Below, in pieces: positions 12,901 through 23,039 of a stretch of DNA of 64,000 nucleotides. The stretch is from Closterium sp. Naga37s-1 (taxonomy: Eukaryota > Streptophyta > Zygnematophyceae > Desmidiales > Closteriaceae): positions 1,670,001 to 1,734,000 of the forward strand of contig CANJKZ010000971.1 of the NCBI GenBank assembly GCA_947471745.1, read 5' to 3'. Below the pieces are notes generated by a model. That model was not told the DNA's origin. It was given only the letters and a program-made list of their open reading frames with translations, and made no database searches. The position numbers and the translations under genes are program-made. How positions within the stretch are numbered: position 1 is the stretch's first letter; each line of letters starts with the position of its first letter.

Positions 12901-13086
12901 GCCGAAGCTCGTGAAATTCGCGAATTCGTCGCTGGCAGGCGCGACGAGGTTCGTCGTGCGATTGACGAATCGGAGGCCCGAGAGGATCATCGCGCCGCCC
13001 AGAGCCACCAGCAGCAGCCGGATTCGCCCCACGCGACCCAGAGCTGCCGGCCGGCTCGCGACTCGACCCAACGGTGCGGGATTCAT
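6838..13086 (-). CDS. Glycosyltransferase family 43, IRX9/IRX14-type xylan xylosyltransferase
   Basis: Seven exons (13086-12454, 11589-11506, 10133-10029, 9325-9203, 8182-7947, 7555-7475, 7105-6838) give 509 codons in one frame. GT43 proteins are Golgi type II enzymes that extend the beta-1,4-xylan backbone. Residues 1-20 are basic and a signal anchor (IRLLLVALGGAMILSGL) follows at about 22-40. A Ser-rich stem leads to the catalytic region, with VTPTHARAMQVVYFIRLA, LVLWIVIEAP, the metal-binding DDD motif VVYFMDDDNAYLPQ (about 307-309), PVGFLYPDEYS, KFNVDMGGFAF and the C-terminal VLVWHLHVEA. Length and motif order fit plant GT43 proteins. The exon 3 acceptor may be a weak AAG, so its exact start is less certain. 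All introns carry partial copies of the flanking exon edges. IRX9 versus IRX14 cannot be decided by eye. Confidence 0.93.
7320..7445. repeat. Purine-rich simple repeat in GT43 intron 6
   Basis: Irregular GGGGGCAGGGAGG and GGCAAGGCAGGG units lie between exons 7555-7475 and 7105-6838. No coding content is supported. Confidence 0.7.
7590..7890 (-). repeat. GT43 exon-edge copies between exons 5 and 6
   Basis: At about 7690-7625 is a copy of the acceptor side of exon 6 (SSELLWQNCTDLLSYPHHP) upstream of the real one. At about 7885-7803 is a copy of the donor side of exon 5 (GWETFEWIISKAKRKFNVD) downstream of it. Between them, at 7761-7784, is a stem of ten perfect pairs (CACTTTTGAG) around AATC. 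Confidence 0.8.
8190..8566. repeat. 10-bp minisatellite next to GT43 exon 5
   Basis: Units of TGGGAAAGCA or TGGGGAAGCA run about 37 times directly upstream of the exon 5 acceptor. On the GT43 strand this is a pyrimidine-rich tract ending just before the acceptor, so it may act as an oversized polypyrimidine tract. Confidence 0.95.
9030..9725 (-). repeat. GT43 exon 4 edge copies, including a second DDD motif
   Basis: Upstream of exon 4 (9325-9203) are copies of its acceptor and 5' part at about 9460-9400, 9582-9525 and, more decayed, 9705-9660. Downstream, at about 9110-9036, is a copy of its 3' half with donor, still encoding RRIQGVVYFMDDDNAYLPQ. The downstream copy lacks a matching acceptor. 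Confidence 0.85.
9917..9968. repeat. Poly(A) and (CA)n tract
   Basis: About 33 A residues are followed by about 9 CA dinucleotides, inside GT43 intron 3. No flanking target duplication or retroelement body was seen. Confidence 0.95.
10215..10985 (-). repeat. Six acceptor-side copies of GT43 exon 3
   Basis: Upstream of exon 3 (10133-10029) the 5' part of the exon, of the type GAGGAGACTGCGGAGCTACT, recurs about every 100-170 bp, at roughly 10277, 10450, 10605, 10750, 10880 and 10975. Decay increases with distance. The outermost joint contains the 22-bp palindrome at 10899-10920. Confidence 0.8.
10899..10920. repeat. Perfect 22-bp palindrome
   Basis: The arms are A followed by six T and AG, around a GCGC centre. 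It lies exactly between two copies of the GT43 exon 3 edge segment. Confidence 0.95.
11400..11700 (-). repeat. Exon-edge copies around GT43 exon 2
   Basis: Upstream of exon 2 (11589-11506), at about 11695-11640, is a decayed copy of its acceptor and 5' part. Downstream, at about 11478-11462 and 11440-11425, are two copies of its donor edge (CTTAAGGTGCAG type). Confidence 0.65.
11745..12450 (-). repeat. 32-bp minisatellite made of the GT43 exon 1 donor edge, about 22 copies
   Basis: On the minus strand each 32-bp unit contains CCATGCAG followed by GTGGGTGG, which is identical to the 3' end of GT43 exon 1 and its donor at 12454. The array starts at the real donor and runs into intron 1. Two units (near 11890 and 12210) share the same 4-bp deletion and lie ten units apart, showing a higher-order duplication. 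Each unit offers a decoy 5' splice site. Confidence 0.9.
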
Positions 13087-14057
13087 GGCTGAAACGCGCT
13101 CGAATGGGCTGGAACTGGCTCGGACTGTAATCTACACCTAAAACTAAATCAATACTAGCATGATCTACACCCAAAACTGGGAACCGAGGAAAGACTAAAT
13201 GAGTAAACTAGCGAAGTAAAACAGGCACTGGCGGCGCGACGATCCATGGCAGGAACGACATTGGAGCTGACTCAAAAGTCATCTCGGGATTTCTTTTAAG
13301 AGTTCTCGAAAAAAAGAACACGGAGCAGAATAAAGCCCCTTCCGCTCGAATACCTTAGAGCCTTTCGCCGCAGCAATTTAACTAGGAATGAATCACGACG
13401 AGGAATCAGGAATGGATTAGATCGACGGATTACTTTCTCGAGGCGAGAGACGAACTGAGATCAGAGAGATGGGATCGCTCGCGGGACAAACCACCCGGCA
13501 CATCGGTGGTACGACTATTGGTCATGAGATCAGCTGAAGTGTGTGTGAGCTGAATCAGCAATCCATGGCTGCCATGCCGCATGAAAACTTTTGGCCATGG
13601 CTTTCTGAGCTGTTGGGCCTTGCTGCTTGACGAAGAATTGCGCACATCTGTGGTTACCATTTAATCAGTTCGTCACCAGAAGTTCTTCGGCTTGCGAAAA
13701 CCTAGAGAGCTCCAGAATTACCCCTGGCGAACTTGCAACGGATTCTTCTGCGAAATACGTCACACCCGAAGCGAAGATTTTCGTTGGAATCCTGTGCCAC
13801 ACAGACCCTATCACCCATCGAGCCGAATTTGTACTAGTCTCTAGAACACCTTGACAAGTGATCATAAACAAGTACTCAGTATCTAGAATAGAAGCTCCTT
13901 TTTTTTACGATCACAGCCAACGTCCCTTCCATTCACTCCCTGTTCAGCGGCAGGTTCGCTTTTAGCGTTTGATTTTTTTTCGCAGCAGACTTTGTGACGG
14001 AAACGAAGGAGCAGTCGCTGTTGAATCTGCTCGTCTCGTCGACGTTGCGGGAGAATC
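13087..14057. promoter_or_regulatory. Divergent upstream region of GT43 and prefoldin 6
   Basis: This 971-bp interval separates the GT43 and PFD6 start codons, which face away from each other. No TATA box or other motif stands out. A half-copy of the palindrome arm (GACTCAAAAGTCAT) is near 13269. Confidence 0.5.
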
Positions 14058-17000
14058 ATGGCGGCGGCGATGCGAGAGTTGCAGCAGCAGCTGGAGGCAG
14101 AAGTGAACGCGCTGCGGTCCCTGGAGAAGGGTACGCGCCGCGATCTAGATTCTCAGCATATCCTTTCGGATTGCCGCTTATCGATTAGGGGGAAACGGCG
14201 ACGGGGGGGATCAGCCGTTAGATGAAAAAATCGAATCTGATCGCCGTTTTTCTCAACCATCGATCAGCCGCACGAAGAGCGGCCGGAGAATAAATCAAGG
14301 CGAGAACCTTCCCGTTGCTCCCTATCGTCTTCTCTATAGATACGTCGCGAAATGTAACTTCAGCTCCCTTTCACCCATCCCTTCTTCCCCCACATTCCTA
14401 CCCCGCCCCCTCCTCCCTCCCTCCCTTTCCCCCTCTCCCCCGTCCCCCCTCCTTTCCCGCGATGCCTCGCCCTGTTCCCGCACTCCCTCCCATTCACATG
14501 CAGACACCTCGCGCAACCACAAGGTGCGGCGGCAGTACAGCCTGCAGCTGAGGCCTGCCGAATAGACACCTCTAGCACCCCCCCCCCCTTCTCCACGCTC
14601 CCCCCTCACTTCCTTCCCCCCTCTATCCCCCTCAAACCCTTCTCATCCTCCTCTCATTCCCTTCCCCTGTATCAGACATCTCGCGCAACCGCAAGGTGCG
14701 GCGGCAGTACAGCCTGCAGCTGAGGCCTGCTGAATAGACACCTCTAGCACCCCTCCTCCCGCTTCCCCTCCCTTCCCACAACAGACATTTCGCGCAACCA
14801 CAAGGTGCGGCGGCAGTACAGCCTGCAGCTGAACGAGAACGAGATGGTGCAGAAGGTGAGTGTGACTGTAGCGGAATGTGGTGTTGGTACAGTAATGGAA
14901 TGAGATTATAGTGAGTAGTGAGTGTAGAAGGTGCGGCGGCAGTACAGCCTGCAGCTGAACGAGAACGAGATGGTGCAGAAGGTGTGTGTGACTGTAGCGG
15001 AATGTGGTGTTGGTACAGTAATGGAATGAGATTATAGTGAGTAGTGAGTGTAGAAGGTGCGGCGGCAGTACAGCCTGCAGCTGAACGAGAACGAGATGGT
15101 GCAGAAGGTGTGTGTGACTGTAGCGGAATGTGGTGTTGGTACAGTAATGGAATGAGATTATAGTGAGTAGTGAGTGTAGAAGGTGCGGCGGCAGTACAGC
15201 CTGCAGCTGAACGAGAACGAGATGGTGCAGAAGGTGTGTGTGACTGTAGCGGAATGTGGTGTTGGTACAGTAATGGAATGAGATTATAGTGAGTAGTGAG
15301 TGTAGAAGGTGCGGCGGCAGTACAGCCTGCAGCTGAACGAGAACGAGATGGTGCAGAAGGTGTGTGTGACTGTAGCGGAATGTGGTGTTGGTACAGTAAT
15401 GGAATGAGATTATAGTGAGTAGTGAGTGTAGAAGGTGCGGCGGCATTACAGCCTGCAGCTGAACGAGAACGAGATGGTGCAGAAGGTGTGTGTGACTGTA
15501 GCGGAATGTGGTGTTGGTACAGTAATGGAATGAGATTATAGTGAGTAGTGAGTGTAGAAGGTGCGGCGGCAGTACAGCCTGCAGCTGAACGAGAACGAGA
15601 TGGTGCAGAAGGTGAGTGTGACTGTAGCGGAATGTGGTGTTGGTACAGTAATGGAATGAGATTATAGTGAGTAGTGAGTGTAGAAGGTGCGGCGGCAGTA
15701 CAGCCTGCAGCTGAACGAGAACGAGATGGTGCAGAAGGTGTGTGTGACTGTAGCGGAATGTGGTGTTGGTACAGTAATGGAATGAGATTATAGTGAGTAG
15801 TGAGTGTAGAAGGTGCGGCGGCAGTACAGCCTGCAGCTGAACGAGAACGAGATGGTGCAGAAGGTGTGTGTGACTGTAGCGGAATGTGGTGTTGGTACAG
15901 TAATGGAATGAGATTATAGTGAGTAGTGAGTGTAGAAGGTGCGGCGGCAGTACAGCCTGCAGCTGAACGAGAACGAGATGGTGCAGAAGGTGAGTGTGAC
16001 TGTAGCGGAATGTGGTGTTGGTACAGTAATGGAATGAGATTATAGTGAGTAGTGAGTGTAGAAGGTGCGGCGGCAGTACAGCCTGCAGCTGAACGAGAAC
16101 GAGATGGTGCAGAAGGTGTGTGTGACTGTAGCGGAATGTGGTGTTGGTACAGTAATGGAATGAGATTATAGTGAGTAGTGAGTGTAGAAGGTGCGGCGGC
16201 AGTACAGCCTGCAGCTGAACGAGAACGAGATGGTGCAGAAGGTGTGTGTGACTGTGGCGGTAACAGTGGGATGCGATTATAACGGGTGGTCATGGGCGGG
16301 AGGGGGGGTGTGGTACTGTGTTGCGGCTGAGCGACTTTGTACTGGGATGTGACGAGATGGTGCAAAAGAGGCTGACTGTAACGGAGGAATGTGATGTTGG
16401 AACTGCAGCAGAATGTGATACCAGTGGGATGTGCTTATGTTGAATGGCTATGATACGGGTGGTGGTCTCAACGCGATATGGTATCAGCCGTGCCCCGCAC
16501 CGCACCGCACCGCACCTCACCTCCCTCTCCTCTCCACTTTAACCGTCCCTTCTCTCTCACTCTCCTCGCCAGGAGCTGGACCTATTAGAGGAAGACGCCA
16601 GGGTGTTCAAGCTCATCGGCCCTGTGCTCGTGCCACAAGACCCTTCGACCAGCCGCTTTCCTCTCGTCTCTCAACTTGAACCGCCCCTCGCATCGCCGCT
16701 TCAAGAGCTGGAGCTACTAGAGGAGGATGCGAGGGTGTTCAAGCTGATCGGCCCGGTGCTCGTGCCGCAAGACCTGGCAGAGGCGTGTGCCGTCAACAGC
16801 CCTTCTCCTCTACACTTCAACTGCCCTCCTTCCCCCCTGCCGCTCCCTCTCCTCGCCAGGAGCTGGAGCTACTAGAGGAGGTCGCGAGGGTGTTCAAGCT
16901 CATCGGCCCGGTGCTCGTGCCTCCACAACACCTTGCGACTGCCCCACGCCTCTCCTCTTATCTCGTCCTCCCAACCCTCTGCTCACCAGGAGTTGGATTC

Positions 17001-20000
17001 ACTAGAGAAGGACGCCAAGGTGTTCAAGCTCATCGGCCCGGTGCCCATGCTTCAAGACCTTTCAATTGCCCCTCGCCATTCCTCCCACCCCCCTCTTCTC
17101 CCACCCCTCTCCCCGCCAGGAGCTGGAGCTACTAGAGGAAGATGCGAGGGTGTTCAAGCTGATCGGTCCGGTGCTCGTGCCTCAGGACCTGGCAGAGGCC
17201 CGTGCGAATGTGTCGAAGCGGCTAGAATACATCTCCAGTGAAGTGTGAGTTTGTGGCGGTGTGGTGTGGAGGGAGGAGGAGGGGGAGGGGGGGAGGGGGT
17301 GGAGGTGGAGGGAGGAGGGTGCTGTGCATCTCATTACTGTGAGTGGCTGTGCATCTCATTACTGTGAGTGGCTGTGCATCTCATTACTGTGAGTGGCTGT
17401 GCATCTCATTACTGTGAGTGGCTGTGCATCTCATTACTGTGAGTGGCTGTGCATCTCATTACTGTGAGTGGCTGTGCATCTCATTACTGTGAGTGGCTGT
17501 GCATCTCATTACTGTGAGTGGCTGTGCATCTCATTACTGTGAGTGGCTGTGCATCTCATTACTGTGAGTGGCTGTGCATCTCATTACTGTGAGTGGCTGT
17601 GCATCTCATTACTGTGAGTGGCTGTGCATCTCATTACTGTGAGTGGCTGTGCATGCTGCCTCAGGACCTGGCAGAGGCGCGGGCGAATGCGTCAAAGCGG
17701 CTAGAGTACATCTCTAGTGAAGTGTGAGTGAGCGTGGGTGTGTAGAGGGAGGGGGGGGGCGGGCTGGAGGGAGGGAGTGCTGTGCATGACATGACATTCA
17801 TTTGAGTGGCTGCTCGTGCCTCAAGACCTGGCAGAGGCGCGGGCAAATGTGTCGAAGCGGCTTGAGTACATCTCCAGTGAAGTGTGAGTGTGGCGATGGG
17901 TGGGAATAGGAAGTCTGTGTGTAGGTGGGAATGGGAAGGGAATGGGAAGTGTGTGTGTGTAGGTGGGAATGGGAAGTGTGAGTGTGTAGGTGGGAATGGG
18001 TGTGTGGGGATGCTCCTGTGAATGCCACTCGTGTGAGGCCAGTGCGTGGATGTCTGTGGGTGCTGGTGCTGGCGCCTCAAAACATGGCAGATGCCAGAGA
18101 CAGTGTTGCGAAGCGGCTCGAATATTTATCTCCACTGAAGTGTGAGTGAGTGTGTGTGTGGGTGGGTGGGGTGGAGGGGCAGCAGGGAGAGGGGGTGTTT
18201 GTGTGAGTGCCTGTGCAGATGCTGTGCATGGGGGGAAGGGGGTTTGGGATTTGTGTGCTGTGCGTGACATTTGTGTGAGTGCCTGTGCAGATGCTGTGCA
18301 TGGGGGGAAGGGGGTTTGGGATGTGTGTGCTGTGCGTGACATTTGTGTGAGTGCCTGTGCAGATGCTGTGCATGGGGGGAAGGGGGTTTGGGATTTGTGT
18401 GCTGTGCGTGACATTTGTGTGAGTGCCTGTGCAGATGCTGTGCATGGGGGGAAGGGGGTTTGGGATGTGTGTGCTGTGCGTGACATTTGTGTGAGTGCCT
18501 GTGCAGATGCTGTGCATGGGGGGAAGGGGGTTTGGGATTTGTGTGCTGTGCGTGACATTTGTGTGAGTGCCTGTGCAGATGCTGTGCATGGGGGGAAGGG
18601 GGTTTGGGATTTGTGTGCTGTGCGTGACATTTGTGTGAGTGCCTGTGCAGATGCTGTGCATGGGGGGAAGGTGGTTTGGGATTTGTGTGCTGTGCGTGAC
18701 ATTTGTGTGAGTGCCTGTGCAGATGCTGTGCATGGGGGGAAGGTGGTTTGGGATTTGTGTGCTGTGCGTGACATTTGTGTGAGTGCCTGTGCAGATGCTG
18801 TGCATGGGGGGAAGGGGGTTTGGGATTTGTGTGCTGTGCGTGACATTTGTGTGAGTGCCTGTGCAGATGCTGTGCATGGGGGGAAGGTGGTTTGGGATTT
18901 GTGTGCTGTGCGTGACATTTGTGTGAGTGCCTGTGCAGATGCTGTGCATGGGGGGAAGGGGGTTTGGGATTTGTGTGCTGTGCGTGACATTTGTGTGAGT
19001 GCCTGTGCAGATGCTGTGCATGGGGGGAAGGGGGTTTGGGATTTGTGTGCTGTGCGTGACATTTGTGTGAGTGCCTGTGCAGATGCTGTGCATGGGGGGA
19101 AGGGGGTTTGGGATTTGTGTGCTGTGCGTGACATTTGTGTGAGTGCCTGTGCAGATGCTGTGCATGGGGGGAAGGGGGTTTGGGATTTGTGTGCTGTGCG
19201 TGACATTTGTGTGAGTGCCTGTGCAGATGCTGTGCATGGGGGGAAGGTGGTTTGGGATTTGTGTGCTGTGCGTGACATTTGTGTGAGTGCCTGTGCAGAT
19301 GCTGTGCATGGGGGGAAGGGGGTTTGGGATGTGTGTGCTGTGCGTGACATTTGTGTGAGTGCCTGTGCAGATGCTGTGCATGGGGGGAAGGGGGTTTGGG
19401 ATTTGTGTGCTGTGCGTGACATTTGTGTGAGTGCCTGTGCAGATGCTGTGCATGGGGGGAAGGTGGTTTGGCCTTCCATTGTGTGATTTGAAGTGTGAGT
19501 GACAGGTATGAATCTAAAGCTGGAGAGCCCTACGTGATGTGACCATGCCACGTGATGTGACCATGCCACGTGATGTGACCATGCCTCGTGATGTGACCAT
19601 GCCACGTGATGCGACCATGCCATGTGATGTGACCATGCCATATGTTCCGCCGCCCACTCTCTACAGTTTTTACGTGCAACGACATGTATGCACACGAAAT
19701 TTAAATGAATTCACGCACATCCAAATTCATTACATTGCAGTAAACGGCTGGAGGGGGCACTGAAGCAGCTGGAGCAGAAACAGGCGTCGAAACAGCAGGA
19801 TGTGAGTGCCCCACCCCACAGTGCCCCGCAGTGCCCTATTCTCAGTGTGAGCGCCCTGTAGTGACCCATTCTTTTGACTCGACTCAAAAGTCAGTAGGCG
19901 GTTGGAAGGGGCACTGAAGCAGCTGGAGCAGAAGCAGGCATCAAAACAGCAGAATGTGAGTGTCTCTTTGTGCCCATGCCCTCTTAACGTGAGTGCCCCT

Positions 20001-20617
20001 TAATACCCCTTAGTACCCCATAGTACCCATAGTACCCCTTAGTACCCCATAGTATCCCCCTTTGTACCCCGTAGTACCCCATAGTACCCCAAAGTACCCC
20101 TTAGTACCCTCTTATGTGAGTGCCCTACAGTTTCCAACTCGAACTTTCCTCATAGTATCCCCCCTATAGACAGTTCCTTCGTTAGCTTGCACTGCAGAAA
20201 CTTGCCCTTGTTATTTGCAAACCACGGCAGTTCCTGCATCTGCAACCTCCCCACTTGTCGTCATATCACATTTTTGTGTAACCCTTCAGCCCCTCCTCTT
20301 CTCTTCCCTTCATCTCATCTCAACAGCACTGCTCATACACCAGTTCTGCATTCCATTTTGAAAGTTAGGCTTAAATCTCCGGCTCGTTTTCCTGCTTTCG
20401 TTCACCATCTTTTCATTCACCATCTTTTTGCTCACCTTTATTCCATCCACCCTGAAGCACATTTTCTTTACGAACCTCTCCCTCCCCCTCTCCCTCCCCC
20501 TCTCCCTCCCCCCTCCCTCCCTCCTCCGTCCCCCACCCCTCGTCTTTTTTGTGATGCAAGCAGATAATGCAAGCACAGCGAAAGCTTCAAGCGTTTCATG
20601 CACAGCGGAGGCAATAA
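14058..20617 (+). CDS. PFD6: Prefoldin subunit 6
   Basis: Five exons (14058-14130, 14785-14855, 17120-17244, 19741-19801, 20564-20617) encode 127 aa, close to the usual length of this beta-type prefoldin subunit. Prefoldin is a cytosolic hexamer that passes unfolded actin and tubulin to the CCT chaperonin. The sequence has the N-terminal helix MRELQQQLEAEVNALRSLEK, the hairpin region NHKVRRQYSLQLNENEMV and FKLIGPVLVPQDLAEARANV, and the C-terminal helix KRLEGALKQLEQKQASKQQ. The last exon (IMQAQRKLQAFHAQRRQ) is in phase and fits the coiled coil, but is the least certain. The introns hold large arrays of exon copies; only the listed exon 3 copy is complete. A second version of exon 4 lies at 19895-19955. 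Confidence 0.93.
14500..14745 (+). repeat. Two acceptor-side decoy copies of PFD6 exon 2
   Basis: Copies at about 14504-14563 and 14675-14738 keep the CAG acceptor and the code for SRNHKVRRQYSLQL, then diverge to RPAE and a stop. They precede the intact exon at 14785. Confidence 0.85.
14805..16262 (+). repeat. 126-bp tandem array carrying the donor half of PFD6 exon 2, 12 copies
   Basis: The sequence GTGCGGCGGCAG recurs at 14805, 14931, 15057 and so on to 16191, every 126 bp. Units 2-12 each contain TAG, then 54 nt encoding KVRRQYSLQLNENEMVQK, then a GT donor. Units 1, 7 and 10 have GTGAGT; the others have GTGTGT. Because 54 is a multiple of three, any number of units could be spliced in without a frameshift. 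The presumptive acceptors lack a pyrimidine tract. Confidence 0.95.
16573..17075 (+). repeat. Four acceptor-side copies of PFD6 exon 3
   Basis: Starts near 16573, 16706, 16860 and 16990 each encode a version of ELELLEEDARVFKLIGPVLV and then break off around VPQD. Three keep the CAG acceptor; the one at 16706 does not. The complete exon follows at 17120. Confidence 0.9.
17322..17654. repeat. 25-bp minisatellite, about 13 copies
   Basis: The unit GGCTGTGCATCTCATTACTGTGAGT repeats nearly perfectly in PFD6 intron 3. It contains a GTGAGT like the exon 3 donor, but no exon sequence is recognisable. The unit is described here by its GCTGTGCATC start and GTGAGT end. Confidence 0.95.
17655..18145 (+). 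repeat. Three donor-side copies of PFD6 exon 3
   Basis: At about 17655-17724, 17815-17884 and 18070-18142 the DNA repeats the 3' half of exon 3 (QDLAEARANASKRLEYISSEV type) with its GTGAGTG donor. All are downstream of the complete exon, and the last is the most diverged. Confidence 0.9.
18199..19482. repeat. 72-bp minisatellite, about 18 copies
   Basis: The period is exactly 72 bp; for example, ATGCTGTGCA occurs at 18219, 18291 and 18363. Units vary at a few positions (TTTGGGATTTG versus TTTGGGATGTG). Since 72 is a multiple of three, long open frames exist on both strands; I treat them as artefacts. The array sits in PFD6 intron 3. Confidence 0.97.
19535..19640. repeat. 15-bp repeat, about 7 copies
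   Basis: Units of TGACCATGCCACGTGA type lie shortly before the PFD6 exon 4 acceptor. Confidence 0.85.
19871..19890. repeat. Near-perfect 20-bp palindrome between the two copies of PFD6 exon 4
   Basis: The arms are CTTTTGA and its partner around a TCGA centre, with one mismatch. It separates exon 4 (19741-19801) from its duplicate (19895-19955). Confidence 0.85.
19895..19955 (+). other. Duplicate of PFD6 exon 4
   Basis: This 61-nt copy has its own CAG acceptor and GTGAGTG donor. It encodes RRLEGALKQLEQKQASKQQN, against KRLEGALKQLEQKQASKQQD in the first copy. Either exon keeps the frame; including both would shift it because 61 is not a multiple of three. Confidence 0.8.
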
Positions 20618-21997
20618 TTGCTGCATTTGTTGAATGGAAACGTTGTGCACCATAAATATTCATGGCGCATGTCATTGTCTTCTTTTTTGGCTGTAGTAGC
20701 CTCTTAATAAGACAGCTTTGCCTTTCAACTGCAACCTAATCTTGTTTGCTCGCTTTTAGTAGACAGTGTCGGGCTTCTAAAAATAAGGTCGCGATTATAT
20801 TTTTGGCTCTGTGGATTCTGAATGATTGTGGGAACAAATGAGGGACTAAGTGATGTATACAGCTACAACATTGTGTTTGCCTTTTACCAAATAGTCACTT
20901 CAACAGGCATGAGCAATAATGGAGAGACTAAAGCAGGGAAGATGTGGAAATTTGTGTAGGTGAAACTAGAATTATTGAAACTCTTGTGACTGATTGTGTG
21001 TGTGCATTGTAGCCATTTACAGTGATGATTGCCATAGTGTCCTGCCCTTTCTCCACTGTACCATGGCTTCACGCATCAAACTGCTGTTTCACCGCACGGT
21101 ACCATTTTTGTGGGAGTGGGCCAACTTCGTGAACGTACGTGTAGACAGTGGGGGAGCCTACTGTACATAATCGGCAGTTTTTGGCCCGCATCTGCCCCAG
21201 AAAAACATTTCTGTACATCTGATTGCGTGTGTCTCACATCGCCACTGACTCGTCCAGCACATGCCAGTTTCACATGTCACACAACCGACAGGAAGCACAT
21301 TTGCAAGACAGCCAGCTGTAATTTCGAACTGTTAAAGCTCGGGTATACATTTGAAAGGAGGGGTTCAAAATCTTTTGAAATTTGAAAAGTTGCCCCAAAC
21401 CTGTGGGGCGCACTCCCTAAACCCAAAACCCTGCCGACAAATGTATACTTCAGCTTTAAACCCTTCAAGAGCCAATCGCAACCGTTCCTTGTCCTTCTGT
21501 TTCATTTTCCATACCACAGGCGGTTCAACATTTGCCCCTTTTTCCCTTTTTGTTTCGGCACGACCCTCGCGTGACCTCTGGGAATGTCTGGCTTCGGGCG
21601 GGTCTCTCGCACTGTTTCACAACTCGTGCACGCTGGAGCCTTTGCCTCCTACAGACGCGGAGTGTGGTGCGTTTTGTATTATGCAGCAGCGACCTCTGCC
21701 CCGCTCCGACCCAGCCTGGCAAACATTGAAAATGCTGTCCACCGTACCCCATCTCCCACTGGTGTGGTGGAGACATTCCAGCGGAATTGGTGCTTGAGCA
21801 GCAACGCTAAAAGCCGTTTCCCTTCTGCAGTGTTTATGAAAGGGGGAAGGACAGTCAGAAACACCCCGAACGTTTGACTCCAAAAGTTTCTTCGACCCCA
21901 AAGCTTTGAAGCTTGCAAACCCCAGTCAGAGACATTCGCGAACTGTCGGGCAGCCCTTGCTTTCGTTCCAGTGTGCACACGGAACGGTGCCGCCATC
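20618..21997. other. Intergenic after PFD6, with a small inverted repeat
   Basis: No gene is recognised. At 21333-21352 and 21439-21458 are 20-bp inverted repeats (17 of 20 pairing, TAAAGCT ends) that enclose a 126-bp segment. It looks like a tiny MITE, but no clear target duplication is visible. Confidence 0.4.
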
Positions 21998-22006
21998 TTG
22001 ATCTCC

Positions 22007-22662
22007 GGGTAAGTAGCTTTGGCAGGGCTTGGACTAGCGACCCTGCGCTTTGAGGTGGACTACAGTGCAAGTAGAGGGCACTTTCCACCTGAGAGGGAAA
22101 CAAGAGAGGGCACTTCCCCACATTCACCCACGTGGCACCAATTCCCATGCCACGTACTGTACTGGACATTCTGACCAACTGTGCGCAACAGACTTTTGTC
22201 CCTTCTGAATCGAGACCTATCTGACCGCGGGCAAAAAAAATAAACCCCAATCGGACTGCATGCCATTCGGGAGCCTCAACCCTAAAATTTTAGGGTTGAT
22301 GCCTCCCGAATTACATGCCTTCCATGTGGGGTTTATTGTTTTTACTTGCCCGCTGACTCAATGCACTGCCTGCTGACGCAGGCCTGTGTTCCGAAATTTT
22401 GGGCGCGAAACAGTAGACTTCTAAAATTTTGGGCGCGAAACAGTAGACTATCAGATTTCGGAACAAGGTGGCAGCCGAGCCACCCAGATGTGGATTTGAT
22501 TTTGAAATTGTGACACGTGGGAGAATGTGGGGAAGTGCCCTCTCTTGTTTCTATAACTTCCCTGTCTGAGGCACGGAGGGGTGGAAAGTGCCCTCTTCTT
22601 GCACTGTAGTCCCCCTCAAAGCGCAGGGTCGCTAGTCCAAGCCCTGCCAAAGCTACTTACCC
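22007..22662. mobile_element. Non-autonomous Mutator-like element (MULE-type MITE)
   Basis: The element is 656 bp, flanked on both sides by the 9-bp direct repeat TTGATCTCC (21998-22006 and 22663-22671). Its ends are long inverted repeats of about 130-150 bp starting GGGTAAGTAGCTTTGGCAGG. The right repeat carries an extra stretch of about 20 bp. A 9-bp target duplication with long terminal inverted repeats is typical of the Mutator superfamily. No transposase is present. The two repeats are still well over 90% alike outside the indel, so the insertion is fairly young. Inside are a 22-bp palindrome at 22277-22298 and a tandem repeat of GGGCGCGAAACAGTAGACT near 22400-22450. Confidence 0.88.
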
Positions 22663-22671
22663 TTGATCTCC

Positions 22672-23039
22672 AGTCCGCAGATTTCCGATCTCCGATACAT
22701 GCAGCATAACCACTCGCCACTCATGTCATTTGGCGCATAATTTCACAAGGAATACAGTATGCACATCCATCCTTTCAGATGACGAAGTGGTACAGTATGG
22801 TGTGGAGCGGAGCGGATGTGTTTTCGCCGTGCGAACCGTCAATCCGCGTTCTAGGAATGGCGATGTCATATGAGAACAGACTCTCACTGCTTCTCATCCC
22901 AAAAATAGCAACGCATGCCACTCCAGAGCACCAAACTGCACCCTCTCAACAGAAAGCTAGACATTCGGCAGCAGCAGCCACAGAGTCGGTTCTCATTTTC
23001 TAGTAGAAACCTAGTAATACTACGCTCATCTCAGTCCCC
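22672..23039. promoter_or_regulatory. Upstream region of the 953-aa ORF
   Basis: This is 368 bp between the MULE-type element and the start codon at 23040. No TATA box or other element is convincing. Confidence 0.35.

Noticed and set aside
14632-16365. 577-codon minus-strand frame with 42-residue repeats
   Set aside because: It is the antisense of the 126-bp PFD6 exon 2 array, whose period is a multiple of three.
17330-17654. CRISPR-like array of regularly spaced repeats
   Set aside because: Units are directly adjacent, without unique spacers, and the DNA is eukaryotic. The same applies to the 11745-12450 and 38229-38460 arrays.
17821-19695. 624-codon minus and 446-codon plus open frames with 24-residue repeats
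   Set aside because: They are produced by the stop-free 72-bp minisatellite inside PFD6 intron 3. Both strands are equally open.
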